Part shown: positions 1 to 8,931 of the stretch, piece after piece
Layout of the letters: each line of letters begins with the position of its first letter
Numbering within the stretch: the stretch's first letter is position 1
Assembly (NCBI GenBank): GCA_015061315.1
Contig: SUWV01000006.1
Location: 30,886-94,885, forward strand
Direction of reading: 5' to 3'
Origin: Lentimicrobiaceae bacterium
Lineage (GTDB): Bacteria > Bacteroidota > Bacteroidia > Bacteroidales > F082
Length of the DNA: 64,000 nt
Position numbers and translations under genes: made by a program
The notes under the pieces: generated by a model
What the model saw: only the letters and a program-made list of their open reading frames with translations
What the model was told of the DNA's origin: nothing
The model's database searches: none

Positions 1-882
1 AATGAAGAGAATATTACCATCGCTGAAGACGTCAGTGGCATGCCTGGAATATGCGCTCCTATCGAGGACGGCGGCATAGGCTTCGACTATCGTCTCGGTA
101 TGGGTTTGCCTGACTTCTGGATTAAGATTTTGAAAGACCAACGTGACGAGGACTGGAATATGCACGAGTTCTTCTTCACCATGACGAACAGATTATATAA
201 TGTGAAGACGATTGCATACGCCGAGTCGCACGATCAGGCTTTGGTGGGCGACAAGACTATAGCATTCAGGCTGATGGATAAGGAGATGTATACCTCGATG
301 TCGAAGTTCACACCTAATATGATAGTCGACAGAGGCATCGCCTTGCATAAGATGATACGTCTTTTCACTATCAGTCTCGGCGGTGATGCTTGGTTGAATT
401 TCATGGGAAATGAGTTCGGTCATCCAGAGTGGATCGACTTTCCGCGATTGGATAACGAGTGGAGTTATAAGTACGCACGCCGTCAGTGGTCGTTGGTAGA
501 TAATAAGGATTTGAAATATTATTATCTTAATGAATTTGATAAGGAGATGTTAAGATTTATTAAGGAAAATGATATTATGAATGCGGAGCCGGCTTGGCTG
601 ATGAACGCCGACGAAGAACATAAGACGATAGTATTTGAAAGAAACAATATGATATTTGTCTTCAATTGGGGCAATGAGTCGATGCCGGATTATGAGATAA
701 ACGTCAAAAACACAGGCGACTATAAGATAGTGTTTAGCAGTGATGACAGCCGTTTCGGAGGTTTCGACAATATAGATAAGAGAGTGATATTCCCTTCGGA
801 GAAGAGAGGCGATAATGTATATATGAAGATATATAATGTAAGTAGGACGGCGGTGGTTTATCAATGTACAATGAACAATTAA
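1..882 (+). CDS. glgB: 1,4-alpha-glucan branching enzyme, C-terminal part (5' end outside window)
   Basis: The reading frame is open from the first base, so this is the 3' part of a longer gene. The protein begins inside a GH13 barrel: TIAEDVSGMP carries the likely acid/base Glu, and YAESHDQALVGDKT carries the third conserved carboxylate. The form resembles the eukaryote-like branching enzymes common in Bacteroidota. It would make alpha-1,6 branches in glycogen in the cytoplasm. The last codons (MNN, then TAA) are formed by the start of a TTAACAA repeat array, so the original C-terminus may have been replaced. Family assignment is firm; the symbol is less so because the N-terminus is not seen. 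Confidence 0.9.
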   Translation, partial: NEENITIAEDVSGMPGICAPIEDGGIGFDYRLGMGLPDFWIKILKDQRDEDWNMHEFFFTMTNRLYNVKTIAYAESHDQALVGDKTIAFRLMDKEMYTSMSKFTPNMIVDRGIALHKMIRLFTISLGGDAWLNFMGNEFGHPEWIDFPRLDNEWSYKYARRQWSLVDNKDLKYYYLNEFDKEMLRFIKENDIMNAEPAWLMNADEEHKTIVFERNNMIFVFNWGNESMPDYEINVKNTGDYKIVFSSDDSRFGGFDNIDKRVIFPSEKRGDNVYMKIYNVSRTAVVYQCTMNN

Positions 883-904
883 CAATTGACAATTAACAAT
901 TGAT
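873..904. repeat. 7-bp repeat array (TTAACAA type)
   Basis: Short imperfect tandem array of a 7-bp unit, AACAATT/AACAATTG. It supplies the stop codon of the branching enzyme gene. The same array type recurs at about 1134-1174, 11157-11250, 14663-14691, 17570-17640, 24940-25046, 35083-35118, 36491-36537, 45254-45298, 56868-56910, 57592-57623 and 62257-62322. Confidence 0.85.
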
Positions 905-909
905 AATGT

Positions 910-1020
910 GAGTCCCGTTAGGGACGACAGAATATAGGCAGGTATGAAGAGCGTAGCTCGGAATGCCTGCCTAAAAATATATTTATAGTGGACACATTCG
1001 ATGTGTCCGTACAAATTTTA
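910..1020. repeat. Cluster of small hairpin repeats
   Basis: Three inverted repeats follow one another: GTCCCgttaGGGAC (912-925), an AGGCAGGTAT...GCCTGCCT palindrome (936-972), and GGACACATtcgATGTGTCC (990-1008). The AGGCAG palindrome has a second copy at 62148-62185, and a degenerate copy of the ACATTCGATGTGT part lies near 33778-33800. They look like REP-type dispersed repeats; no protein is encoded. Confidence 0.7.
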
Positions 1021-1028
1021 TTATATTA

Positions 1029-1127
1029 GCGACCAATGCGTTAGGGATTGGAGCGGCATCCTTTGGGAGCGTAGTTTACGGAGCGAGCAAAGATATAGCG
1101 GAAAGCCCGACGGCGTAGCCGGAACGC
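1029..1127 (+). repeat. Dispersed ~100-bp repeat, copy 1
   Basis: This block runs from GCGACCAATGCG to GTAGCCGGAACGC. It is repeated in reverse orientation at 33861-33962, and its last 30 bases recur at 62221-62250. It contains the inverted pair GGCGTAGCC. It is much more GC-rich than the flanking DNA. It fills most of the 440-base gap between glgB and zapB together with 7-bp arrays; no gene is seen there. Confidence 0.75.
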
Positions 1128-1288
1128 ACAAATCAATTAACAATTGACAGTTAACAGTTAACAATTAACAGTTGGCGATATTTATAATTTGTGATGAAGA
1201 TTTTGGGAGGATGATTGAGGGGTGAGATTGTCGATTTTAGTCATTAAAAAAAAGTTGAAAAAGTTTTACGGAAGATATAATTTTTCAT

Positions 1289-1296
1289 TATCTTTG
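1289..1296 (+). promoter_or_regulatory. -7 promoter box for zapB-zapA
   Basis: TATCTTTG matches the Bacteroidota -7 consensus TAnnTTTG and lies 27 bases before the zapB-like start. No clear -33 TTTG was found at the usual spacing. Confidence 0.65.
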
Positions 1297-1323
1297 TAGC
1301 AAATTCTGAAGAATACTATTAAG

Positions 1324-1617
1324 ATGGCTGATTTAAGTGTAACACTTTCGGAAATAGAGGTTAAGATAAGAAAGCTCATTGCGCTAAAGAATCAGCTTGA
1401 GGAAGAAAATGGTAGACTTATTCGAAGCAATGAGGATCTTCAAGTGGAAGTAGAGATGCTTATGGCGGAGAATGCGGAATTGAAGGAAAAAATAAATAAA
1501 TTAGTTATTATTAACGTTCTCGATAACGAAAAAGAGGTAGGAGAAAGTAGGCAGTTAATAAAGGCACTCGTCAAAGAGATTGACAATTGTGTTGCGATGT
1601 TGAATGCAGAACAGTAA
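1324..1617 (+). CDS. ZapB-like coiled-coil protein
   Basis: This 97-residue protein is almost entirely a predicted coiled coil, with heptad-like Leu/Ile spacing and many Glu and Lys residues from about 5 to 65. It lies directly before zapA (18 bases between them), the usual position of the small ZapB-like gene in Bacteroidota. The likely role is to bundle or align the division ring through ZapA. Sequence similarity in such short coiled coils is weak, so the name rests mainly on position, length and composition. A TAnnTTTG promoter box precedes it. Confidence 0.6.
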   Translation: MADLSVTLSEIEVKIRKLIALKNQLEEENGRLIRSNEDLQVEVEMLMAENAELKEKINKLVIINVLDNEKEVGESRQLIKALVKEIDNCVAMLNAEQ

Positions 1618-1635
1618 TATATAGGTCGTACGAAG

Positions 1636-1935
1636 ATGAGCGGAACAGACGAAATAAAGATTAATGTTGTCATTGCTGAGCGTAGTTATCGTATGACTAT
1701 AAATAAAGCTGATGAGGCAAAGGTTTTGAAGGCGGCGGAGATGTTGAACGATAGGATAAAGTCGTACAAGCAGACGTATGATTATAGAGATTATCAGGAT
1801 TTGTTATCAATGTTATGTTTGCAGTTGGCGACGCTTAATGTAAAATACGAATCTGATGCGGCTTATAAAGACCAGCGTATGGAGCAGAAACTCGATGAGT
1901 TAAGTACTTTATTAAGTGAGAATATAAATTCTTGA
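1636..1935 (+). CDS. zapA: Cell division protein ZapA
   Basis: The 99-residue protein has the ZapA layout: an N-terminal beta-rich part (EIKINVVIAERSYRMTI), the conserved region AAEMLNDRIKSY, and a C-terminal helix (LLSMLCLQLATLNVKYE) that forms the dimer coiled coil. ZapA binds FtsZ polymers and promotes bundling at midcell. It follows the zapB-like gene by 18 bases and is followed by a probable 6S RNA and rny. Confidence 0.9.
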   Translation: MSGTDEIKINVVIAERSYRMTINKADEAKVLKAAEMLNDRIKSYKQTYDYRDYQDLLSMLCLQLATLNVKYESDAAYKDQRMEQKLDELSTLLSENINS

Positions 1936-1960
1936 TGTTCTTAAAGTTCTTTGAAAGATT

Positions 1961-2148
1961 TATCTGTCTGTTCGTCGCATGATGTAAACCTAACATTTAT
2001 AACAATAATTCCCGGTTGACTCATGGGTACAAAAACAGGCCTCAACCTGCGAAGGTGCTTTAACGCCAGTGGACGTTTGCGTATCGTGGCAGCCATAAAC
2101 GTGACTTCTGGGGTTTACTATTATCCCATTGAGCAGACAGATTTTTTT
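1961..2148 (+). ncRNA. ssrS: Probable 6S RNA
   Basis: The gap between zapA and rny can fold as a long rod. The closing stem pairs bases 1962-1973 (ATCTGTCTGTTC) with 2130-2141 (GAGCAGACAGAT at its core). A second stem pairs GTAAACC (1984-1990) with GGTTTAC (2112-2118). The interior holds a further hairpin-rich region around 2010-2100, and a T-run at 2142-2147 gives a terminator-like end. A length near 185 nt, a long closing stem with a large internal bubble, and the zapA-adjacent position are all typical of 6S RNA, which binds housekeeping RNA polymerase. The exact ends are inferred. Confidence 0.72.
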
Positions 2149-2188
2149 CTCTATTTCGTGATTCGAGATAATTAATCGAATTAAAAAA

Positions 2189-3760
2189 ATGATTTTATTA
2201 GCATTAAATCACACCGTGGCTTACGTTCTCTTCGGAGTCGTAGCTCTCCTCGTAGGTGCCGGTATTGGCGTCCTCCTATCTTCAACAGTGATGCGTAATG
2301 CGCTCACAAAAAAAAGCGTTCAATTATTAGAAGAGGCTAAAGAAAAAGCTGAAGTCGTCAAGAAAGACAAGATACTTCAGGCTAAAGAGAAATTCTTACA
2401 GATGAAAGCCGACTACGAAAAAGAGACCAACGAACGCAAACGTGAAATCCAGAAATTAGAATCTAAAGTACAGCAGCAACAACAGCAGGCTAACCAACGC
2501 GATGAGGAAATCCGTAAGAGAGCCAACGAAGTCAAGAGCCAACAACAAAGCGTAGCTGCTCAACAAGAAAACATCAACAAACGTCAAGCTGAATTGGATA
2601 AGATCCAAGATGAGCAGAAGAAAATGTTAGAGACTATCTCTGGTCTCTCTGCATCGGAAGCTAAAGAACAGCTTAAAGAGATGATGAAAGATGAAGCCAT
2701 CGCTGAAGCTATGGTGATATCAAGAGACATAGTGGAAGAAGCTAAGATGTCGGCAAACCAAGAAGCAAAGAAGATTATCCTTGAGACTATTCAACGTACA
2801 GCAGCTGAACACGCTATCGAAAATACAGTGTCGGTATTTAACATTGAAAACGATGAGATCAAAGGTCGTATCATCGGTCGTGAGGGTAGAAACATACGCG
2901 CTTTGGAAGCTCTCACCGGCGTGGAGATCATTATCGATGACAGCCCTGACGCTATCTTACTTTCTGGCTTCGACCCAATCCGTCGTGAGGTAGCTCGTCT
3001 TTCATTGCAGAAACTCGTCACCGACGGTCGTATCCACCCAGCTCGTATAGAAGAAGTGGTTAAGAAAGTAGAGAAACAGGTAGAACAAGAAATCATAGAG
3101 ACAGGTAAACGTACTGTCATCGACCTTGGTATCCATAACCTAAGTTCAGAACTTATCAAGATGATAGGTCGTATGAAATATCGTTCTTCATACGGACAGA
3201 ATTTGTTACAACACTCTATCGAAGTGGCTAAGCTCAGTTCTTCAATGGCGGCAGAACTCGGTCTTAATCCAAAGACAGCCAAACGTGCTGGTCTGCTCCA
3301 CGACATCGGTAAGGTGGCAGAGAATGAGGAAGAACTTCCACACGCAATACTCGGTATGAAGACCGCTGAAAAATATAAGGAGAAACCAGACGTATGTAAT
3401 GCTATCGGTGCTCACCACGATGAGATTGAGATGGAGACATTGATCGCTCCTATAGTTCAGGTGTGTGACGCTATCTCTGGCGCACGTCCTGGTGCTCGCC
3501 GCGAAGTCGTTGAGGCTTATATCCAACGTCTCAACAAACTTGAAGAAATGGCGATGTCGTTCCCAGGTGTTGTCAAGACATACGCTATCCAGGCAGGTCG
3601 CGAATTGAGAGTGATAGTGGCAGCCGACAAAGTGAGCGACACTGACGCCGACCGCATCTCATTCGACCTCTCGAAACAGATCCAGACAGAGATGACATAT
3701 CCAGGTCAGATTAAGATTACTGTCATCAGAGAGACGAGAGCTGTGAGTTTCGCTAAATAA
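2189..3760 (+). CDS. rny: Ribonuclease Y
   Basis: The 523-residue protein matches RNase Y throughout. It has one N-terminal membrane segment (about 8-30), a long charged coiled coil (about 35-200), a KH RNA-binding domain with [15 protein letters not shown] (about 225-240), and an HD phosphohydrolase domain with LLHDIGKV and AHHDEIE (about 370-410). It is a membrane-bound endoribonuclease that starts mRNA decay. The ATG at 2189 places the membrane anchor at the very N-terminus, as expected. A strong terminator follows at 3836. Confidence 0.96.
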   Translation: MILLALNHTVAYVLFGVVALLVGAGIGVLLSSTVMRNALTKKSVQLLEEAKEKAEVVKKDKILQAKEKFLQMKADYEKETNERKREIQKLESKVQQQQQQANQRDEEIRKRANEVKSQQQSVAAQQENINKRQAELDKIQDEQKKMLETISGLSASEAKEQLKEMMKDEAIAEAMVISRDIVEEAKMSANQEAKKIILETIQRTAAEHAIENTVSVFNIENDEIKGRIIGREGRNIRALEALTGVEIIIDDSPDAILLSGFDPIRREVARLSLQKLVTDGRIHPARIEEVVKKVEKQVEQEIIETGKRTVIDLGIHNLSSELIKMIGRMKYRSSYGQNLLQHSIEVAKLSSSMAAELGLNPKTAKRAGLLHDIGKVAENEEELPHAILGMKTAEKYKEKPDVCNAIGAHHDEIEMETLIAPIVQVCDAISGARPGARREVVEAYIQRLNKLEEMAMSFPGVVKTYAIQAGRELRVIVAADKVSDTDADRISFDLSKQIQTEMTYPGQIKITVIRETRAVSFAK

Positions 3761-3835
3761 GTCCGCTAAATTCGCGAAATAGCGCGAAAAAAAGTGGTCC
3801 GCGAAACTACGCTAAAGAACACGAAATAATTATTG

Positions 3836-3869
3836 AAGACGTCACTTTAAAAGGTGGCGTCTTTTTTTT
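3836..3869 (+). terminator. Rho-independent terminator after rny
   Basis: A ten-base stem, AAGACGTCAC with GTGGCGTCTT (one G-U pair), is followed by an eight-T run. Confidence 0.88.
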
Positions 3870-3873
3870 GTTA

Positions 3874-3986
3874 GTCAACGAGACAGCGAGACAACGAGAC
3901 AACGAGACAACAAGACAACGAGACAACAAGACAACGAGTCAACGAGTCAACAAGACAACGAGTCAATGGGTCAATGAGACAATTAT
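3874..3986. repeat. 8-bp minisatellite array
   Basis: More than ten near-perfect copies of an 8-bp unit (GAGACAAC, AAGACAAC, GAGTCAAC). The same unit in the opposite orientation (GTTGTCTC, GTAGTCTC, GTTGACTT) occurs at 4013-4042 and 4080-4135. It belongs to the array family found upstream or downstream of many genes here and inside the gene at 12845. The array fills much of the gap between rny and the next gene. Confidence 0.9.
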
Positions 3987-4042
3987 GTAGACTTAAAAAC
4001 GCTCCAAACTTGTAGTCTCGTAGTCTTGTTGACTTGTAGACT

Positions 4043-4078
4043 TAAAAAAAAGAAGCGCCGCATTTTATTGCAGCGCTC
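4043..4078 (-). terminator. Terminator for the secreted protein gene
   Basis: On the minus strand a nine-base hairpin (AGCGCTGCA with TGCGGCGCT, one mismatch) is followed by TTCTTTTTTTT, downstream of the gene ending at 4143. Confidence 0.75.
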
Positions 4079-4142
4079 TAAACTTGTAGTCTCGTAGTCC
4101 CGTTGACTTGTAGTCTTGTTGACTTGTAGACTTATTATCGTC

Positions 4143-5291
4143 TTATCTTGAAACGACGAATTTGTTTGTCTTAACTGTCTGGTTGTTGACGATTAAGCTG
4201 TAGAAATAAACGCCTTCGTTTAAGTCGCTGACGTTGATGTCGACTCTTGAATTGCCTAAGTTGAGATCTTGTCTTACAACTTCTTGACCCATCATGTTGT
4301 AGATAGCGACAGCTGCTGAGTTAGCGTTTTGCATTTCATAGTCGAAGCTTACTGTGTTGTTTGCTGGGTTAGGATAAGCGTTGCTAAAGATAGTGTTGAT
4401 TTCTTCAACTGCATCTGGTTGGTATTTGAAGTTGACGACGAAAGAGTATTTTACATCTTGATTTCTTTCATCGTAGAAAATGTAAGTTACTTTTGCTTCA
4501 GAACCTACAGGTAATACGTTCCAATCAGTGTCATAGAATCCGCAGTGACCATTGAAAATACCTTCGCCACCAGCATTTACAGTATTACTTCCTGATAATA
4601 CGCCTGGCATATAGCAAGTGCCCCAGCAAAAATAATCTTGTGTAGGATTTGAAGGATCGCTTTCCATTTCAAGGACGACGTTGATGTCGGCATCTGTAGT
4701 GTTGATGACATCTAAGTCAATTACTAATTCCATTGCGTCGTTAAGGTCAGAAACAATATCAACTGTTGTTCCTGGTTCGATTGCTTTGCCTTCATATTTG
4801 AAAGCTAATGCAGCTGTTGTTGTTTCACTGCCTTCGGTTTCATATTTGAAGTTGACAACGAAAGAGTATTTTACATCTTGATTTCTTTCATCGTAGAAAG
4901 TGTATGTTACCTTTGCTGTTGAGCCGACAGGTAATGTGTTCCAATCAGTGTCGACAAACTGGCAGTGACCATTGAAGATGCCTTCGCCACCAGCAACTAC
5001 AGTGTTATTTGCTGTCAATACACCAGGCATATAGCAGCTTCCCCAACATAAATAATCTTGTGTTGGATTTGAAGGATCGCTTTCCATTTCAATGACGACG
5101 TTGATGTCGGCGTCTGTAGTGTTGATTACATGTAAGTCGAATTGAATTTCCATAGAATCGTTGATGTCAGAAACAATATCAATTGTTGTTCCTGGTTCTA
5201 CAGCGTTACCTTCATACTTAAAGGACAATGACTGAGCTGACATGTATCCAGCAAATGTCATAAGTACTAAAAAAAGTAAAAATTTTTTCAT
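4143..5291 (-). CDS. Secreted protein with duplicated domain and T9SS sorting domain
   Basis: A signal peptide (MKKFLLFLVLMTFAGYMSAQ) is followed by two nearly identical domains of about 130 residues (roughly 21-152 and 162-291) and a C-terminal sorting domain (about 302-382). The sorting domain has the type IX secretion hallmarks YPNPANNTVSFDY, IYNMMGQEVV and GVYFYSLIVNNQTVKTNKFVV. Each repeat has the motifs INTTDADINVV, PTQDY, CYMPGVL and YDERNQDVKYSFVVNFKY, plus paired Cys residues. The product should be exported and anchored on or released from the surface. The repeats also match closely in DNA, so the duplication is recent or kept alike by gene conversion. Their specific function is unknown. 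Confidence 0.85.
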   Translation of the reverse strand: MKKFLLFLVLMTFAGYMSAQSLSFKYEGNAVEPGTTIDIVSDINDSMEIQFDLHVINTTDADINVVIEMESDPSNPTQDYLCWGSCYMPGVLTANNTVVAGGEGIFNGHCQFVDTDWNTLPVGSTAKVTYTFYDERNQDVKYSFVVNFKYETEGSETTTAALAFKYEGKAIEPGTTVDIVSDLNDAMELVIDLDVINTTDADINVVLEMESDPSNPTQDYFCWGTCYMPGVLSGSNTVNAGGEGIFNGHCGFYDTDWNVLPVGSEAKVTYIFYDERNQDVKYSFVVNFKYQPDAVEEINTIFSNAYPNPANNTVSFDYEMQNANSAAVAIYNMMGQEVVRQDLNLGNSRVDINVSDLNEGVYFYSLIVNNQTVKTNKFVVSR

Positions 5292-5451
5292 CTTTTTCGT
5301 TTGATTTTTAAGTTAATAATTATTTAATTTATCTTTTTTTACCGCTAAAAAAATACAATAATTGTGCTAATGTTTATTAGTTTAAAGTTTAAGGTCGGAA
5401 GTTTATAGTAATTTAACTTAACCTTAAACTTTAGTCTTTTATCGTTAGTCT

Positions 5452-7446
5452 TTAGCCAATTATATCGTTAATCAGATTATCGTCAGCGAAGTTTGGCATT
5501 GTTACCTTGAGACGAGGTTCGACTTCCATAGCGCGTCTGATAGCAAACATAGCAGGTTCGTTTCTTGCCCAGCTTCTACGAGCGATACCGTTGTTGACGT
5601 CCCAGTGTAACATTGAATGTAATCTTCTGTCTGCATCATCGCTGCCGTCGAGGACCATACCGAAGCCACCGTTGATAACTTCGCCCCAGCCTACGCCGCC
5701 GCCGTTGTGTATACTTACCCATGTAGCGCCTCTGAAACCGTCGCCGATGACGTTATGTATTGCCATGTCGGCTGTGAATGAAGAGCCGTCGTAGATGTTA
5801 GATGTCTCACGGAATGGAGAGTCGGTGCCAGATACGTCGTGGTGGTCTCTACCTAAAACGACAGGTGCAGAGAGACGACCGTCGGCTATAGCCTTGTTGA
5901 ACTCAGCGGCGATCTTGGTACGACCTTCACAGTCGGCGTATAAGATACGAGCTTGTGAACCAACGACGAGTTTGTTAGCGCGAGCGCCTTTGATCCATTG
6001 TATGTTGTCGCGCATCTGCTGTTGAATCTCGACAGGAGAGTTTTTAGCTATTTCTTCAAGGACGTTGCAAGCGATTTCATCGGTGACTGCGAGGTCTTCT
6101 TCTTTGCCAGAAGTACATACCCAGCGGAATGGACCGAAGCCGTAGTCGAAGTACATAGGACCCATGATGTCTTGAACGTAAGAAGGATAACGGAATTTAC
6201 CATCAGCGTTGAGGATGTCGGCACCAGCGCGGCTGCTCTCTAACAAGAAGGCGTTGCCATAGTCGAAGAAGTACATGCCTTTAGCTGTGAGTTTGTTGAC
6301 TGCTGCAACATGACGACGCAATGAAGCATAGACGGCGTCTTTGAATTTCTCTGGTTGCTCTGCCATCATCTGTTTCGATTCTTCGAAAGAATAACCTACA
6401 GGATAGTAACCGCCAGCGAATGGGTTATGTAATGATGTCTGGTCGGATCCTAAGTCGACTTGGATGTCGTGTTCTGCAGCATATTCCCAGAGGTCGACGA
6501 CATTACCTTGATAAGCGAAAGAACGAGCCACTTTGTTAGCGCGGGCTTCGTTTACTTTAGCGAACAATTCGTCTAAGTCGCTGTAAACCTCATCGACCCA
6601 GCCTTGGCTGTGACGTTTATCTGTCGCGCTTGGATTTATTTCAGCTGTGATAGATACGACGCCGGCTATGTTACCAGCTTTAGGCTGAGCGCCTGACATG
6701 CCGCCGAGACCAGCAGTGATGAATAACTTGCCAGCTGGAGTGCCGCCTTGTTTTCTTGAAGCGTTCAATACTGTGATTGTTGTTCCGTGAACGATGCCTT
6801 GAGGTCCGATGTACATATATGAACCAGCTGTCATCTGTCCGTATTGTGTCACGCCCATAGCGTTGAAGCGTTCCCAATCGTCTGGCTTAGAATAGTTAGG
6901 AATCATCATGCCGTTGGTGACGATGACGCGTGGAGCGTCTTTATGTGATGGGAACAATCCCATTGGGTGACCCGAATACATCACGAGGGTTTGTTCTTCT
7001 GTCATGTTTGCAAGATATTGCATGACGAGACGATATTGAGCCCAGTTTTGGAATACAGCGCCATTGCCGCCGTAAGTGATAAGCTCGTGAGGATGTTGAG
7101 CTACAGCGTGGTCGAGGTTGTTCTGAATCATGAGCATGATAGCTGCTGCTTGTCTCGACTTAGCTGGATATTCCTCTATAGGACGAGCATAAATCTTGTA
7201 AGAAGGACGGAAACGATACATGTAGATACGTCCGTATTTCTCTAATTCTTCTGCAAACTCAGGAGCTAAGACAGCGTGATGTTTGGCAGGAAAATAACGA
7301 AGAGCGTTTCTTAAAGCTAATTTCTTCTCTTCTTTTGTTAAAATATCTTTACGTTTTGGAGCATGGTTTACTGTCAAATCATACTCTTTTACGCATGGTA
7401 ACTCGTCGGGAATACCCGCAAGTATTTCTTTTTGAAAGTCGTTCAT
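5452..7446 (-). CDS. hutU: Urocanate hydratase
   Basis: The 664-residue protein matches urocanase, which uses tightly bound NAD to convert urocanate to imidazolonepropionate in histidine breakdown. Diagnostic stretches include ITYGGNGAVFQNW, MTAGSYMYIGPQGIVHGT, DQTSLHNPFAGGYYPVG, DHHDVSGTDSPFRETSN and HNGGGVGWGEVINGG. It is about 100 residues longer than the proteobacterial enzyme, a longer form I associate with Bacteroidota. No other hut gene lies next to it here, so the pathway partners must be elsewhere. A TAnnTTTG promoter box lies 39 bases upstream. Confidence 0.95.
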   Translation of the reverse strand: MNDFQKEILAGIPDELPCVKEYDLTVNHAPKRKDILTKEEKKLALRNALRYFPAKHHAVLAPEFAEELEKYGRIYMYRFRPSYKIYARPIEEYPAKSRQAAAIMLMIQNNLDHAVAQHPHELITYGGNGAVFQNWAQYRLVMQYLANMTEEQTLVMYSGHPMGLFPSHKDAPRVIVTNGMMIPNYSKPDDWERFNAMGVTQYGQMTAGSYMYIGPQGIVHGTTITVLNASRKQGGTPAGKLFITAGLGGMSGAQPKAGNIAGVVSITAEINPSATDKRHSQGWVDEVYSDLDELFAKVNEARANKVARSFAYQGNVVDLWEYAAEHDIQVDLGSDQTSLHNPFAGGYYPVGYSFEESKQMMAEQPEKFKDAVYASLRRHVAAVNKLTAKGMYFFDYGNAFLLESSRAGADILNADGKFRYPSYVQDIMGPMYFDYGFGPFRWVCTSGKEEDLAVTDEIACNVLEEIAKNSPVEIQQQMRDNIQWIKGARANKLVVGSQARILYADCEGRTKIAAEFNKAIADGRLSAPVVLGRDHHDVSGTDSPFRETSNIYDGSSFTADMAIHNVIGDGFRGATWVSIHNGGGVGWGEVINGGFGMVLDGSDDADRRLHSMLHWDVNNGIARRSWARNEPAMFAIRRAMEVEPRLKVTMPNFADDNLINDIIG

Positions 7447-7484
7447 ATATTTATGATTTTATTTAAATGCTTATTAATAATGTG

Positions 7485-7492
7485 CAAATATA
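7485..7492 (-). promoter_or_regulatory. -7 promoter box for hutU
   Basis: TATATTTG on the minus strand fits the TAnnTTTG consensus and would give a leader of roughly 30 bases. Confidence 0.65.
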
Positions 7493-7497
7493 TAAAA

Positions 7498-7682
7498 AGT
7501 CTAAAGACAAAAGACGAAAGACAAAAGTTTTTTTTAAATCGGAAAACTTAAAAATATTAAAACCTGAAAAAATGTTAAAAGCTGTTTAATAAGCTATTAA
7601 ATCTTTAGACTTTAGACTTTCGTCATTATTTTCTCAATTTCTCAGATTCTCAGATTTTCAGATTTTCAGATTCTCAGATTTT
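7498..7682. repeat. Short AT-rich tandem arrays between hutU and the glycosyltransferase
   Basis: Imperfect tandem units fill this gap: AAAGACAAAAGACG-like (7501-7530), TTTAGAC of 7 bp (7600-7625) and CAGATTTT of 8 bp (7636-7682). The same unit types recur elsewhere, for example at 38450-38545 and 34000-34035. No gene is seen. Confidence 0.7.
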
Positions 7683-7689
7683 TTACATC

Positions 7690-8844
7690 TCACCATCCTT
7701 TAGGTTTAAACAGTGTGCTCCACATGCCTAAGATTGTGGTGAATATCATGAAGAAGCAGTCGTAGAATGGAACGAATGCCAAACCTAAATGTTTCTCTCC
7801 TAACTGTTTCGCCGATTTATGATAGATGATGAACATGGTGATATAATGCAGTAAGGCTAGCAATCCTAATATGACGTAATAGTAAATATTTCCCAATGAT
7901 ATTTCCAAAGCCTGAGGCATGAAGAATAATGCTATCAATGTCGGGTAGTAGGCGAGACGGCTGCCGAGTAAAATGCCTAATATTCTGTTGGTCTGTGGTT
8001 TGTATTTTATTCCTGTCGAATAGTGGCGTCTCTTCTGTCGAATCCAAGTAGCCCAAGTTCTTTTCGGTTCCGATTCTACTCTGTTGACAGCGTCGATGCA
8101 AACCGCGGTGTTTTTCTTGTTCGCGACCTGGCTGATGAATAAGTCGTCGTCGCCAGAAGGTATGTTATAGTGCGAGGTGAAGCCTTTGTTTTTCAAGAAC
8201 GTGCTTTTTCTGTATGACAGGTTTCGTCCGACACCCATATAAGGTTTCTTTGCCAAAGCCAACGAAAGATATTGCATCGCGATGTATAATGTGTCGAAGC
8301 GAATGAGTTTGTTTAATAAACCTTTACGTTCAAAATAAGGACCGTAACCTACCACAATCTCCGTATCTTTTTCGTATGCCGCCACCATCTCCTTAATCCA
8401 TTGATTTGTATTTGGAACACAGTCGGCGTCGGTCAATAAAAGCAGGTCGTATTTAGCCGATTTGATGCCCATGCTCAAGGGAAATTTCTTTCCATGGAAG
8501 AAGTTGAGGTTTTGAGTCAGATTGACTAAATTAATCTTTGGATTGTTTCTTGCTAAGTCTTTGAGATATTCTTCCGTCTCATCTTGAGAACAGTCGTTGA
8601 CGATAACTAATTCATATTCCGGATAATCTTGGTTTAAGGCGATAGGAAGTAAGTCGAGGAGATATTCGTAAGCGTCTTTAGCGCACACTATCACCGATAC
8701 TGGCTCGTAGCTGTTTTCTTTTCTTACCTTTTTATGAAATGCTAATCGGCGGAACAAAACCCAGTGATATAACATCTGCACTATCCACGCGAGGAGAAAT
8801 ATTATCAATATGTAAAAACTTAATTGATTGAAATTGAAACTCAT
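7690..8844 (-). CDS. Family 2 glycosyltransferase, membrane-bound
   Basis: The protein has an N-terminal membrane segment (about 8-30), a GT-A domain (about 45-290) and two to three C-terminal membrane segments (about 295-375). The GT2 signatures are VSVIVCAKDAYEYL, VIVNDCSQDETEEYL, a DXD-type LLTDADCVP and the acceptor-side SGDDDLFI; RQKRRHYSTG resembles the Q/RXXRW motif. It likely adds sugars to a lipid-linked or surface glycan on the cytoplasmic membrane face. The substrate cannot be told from sequence. It is transcribed divergently from tgt. Confidence 0.88.
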   Translation of the reverse strand: MSFNFNQLSFYILIIFLLAWIVQMLYHWVLFRRLAFHKKVRKENSYEPVSVIVCAKDAYEYLLDLLPIALNQDYPEYELVIVNDCSQDETEEYLKDLARNNPKINLVNLTQNLNFFHGKKFPLSMGIKSAKYDLLLLTDADCVPNTNQWIKEMVAAYEKDTEIVVGYGPYFERKGLLNKLIRFDTLYIAMQYLSLALAKKPYMGVGRNLSYRKSTFLKNKGFTSHYNIPSGDDDLFISQVANKKNTAVCIDAVNRVESEPKRTWATWIRQKRRHYSTGIKYKPQTNRILGILLGSRLAYYPTLIALFFMPQALEISLGNIYYYVILGLLALLHYITMFIIYHKSAKQLGEKHLGLAFVPFYDCFFMIFTTILGMWSTLFKPKGW

Positions 8845-8898
8845 TTTGAATATCTGTTTTTTTATGAAAGATAATGACGAAATCTTTTAAATTTACTG

Positions 8899-8906
8899 CA
8901 AAAGTA
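8899..8906 (-). promoter_or_regulatory. -7 promoter box for the glycosyltransferase gene
   Basis: TACTTTTG on the minus strand matches TAnnTTTG, 55 bases before the start codon. Confidence 0.55.
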
Positions 8907-8931
8907 TGATTATTTTTAATAGGAAAAATAG

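Noticed and set aside
3874..3986. CRISPR-like array
   Set aside because: The units are 8 bp and directly adjacent, with no spacers and no cas genes in the window.
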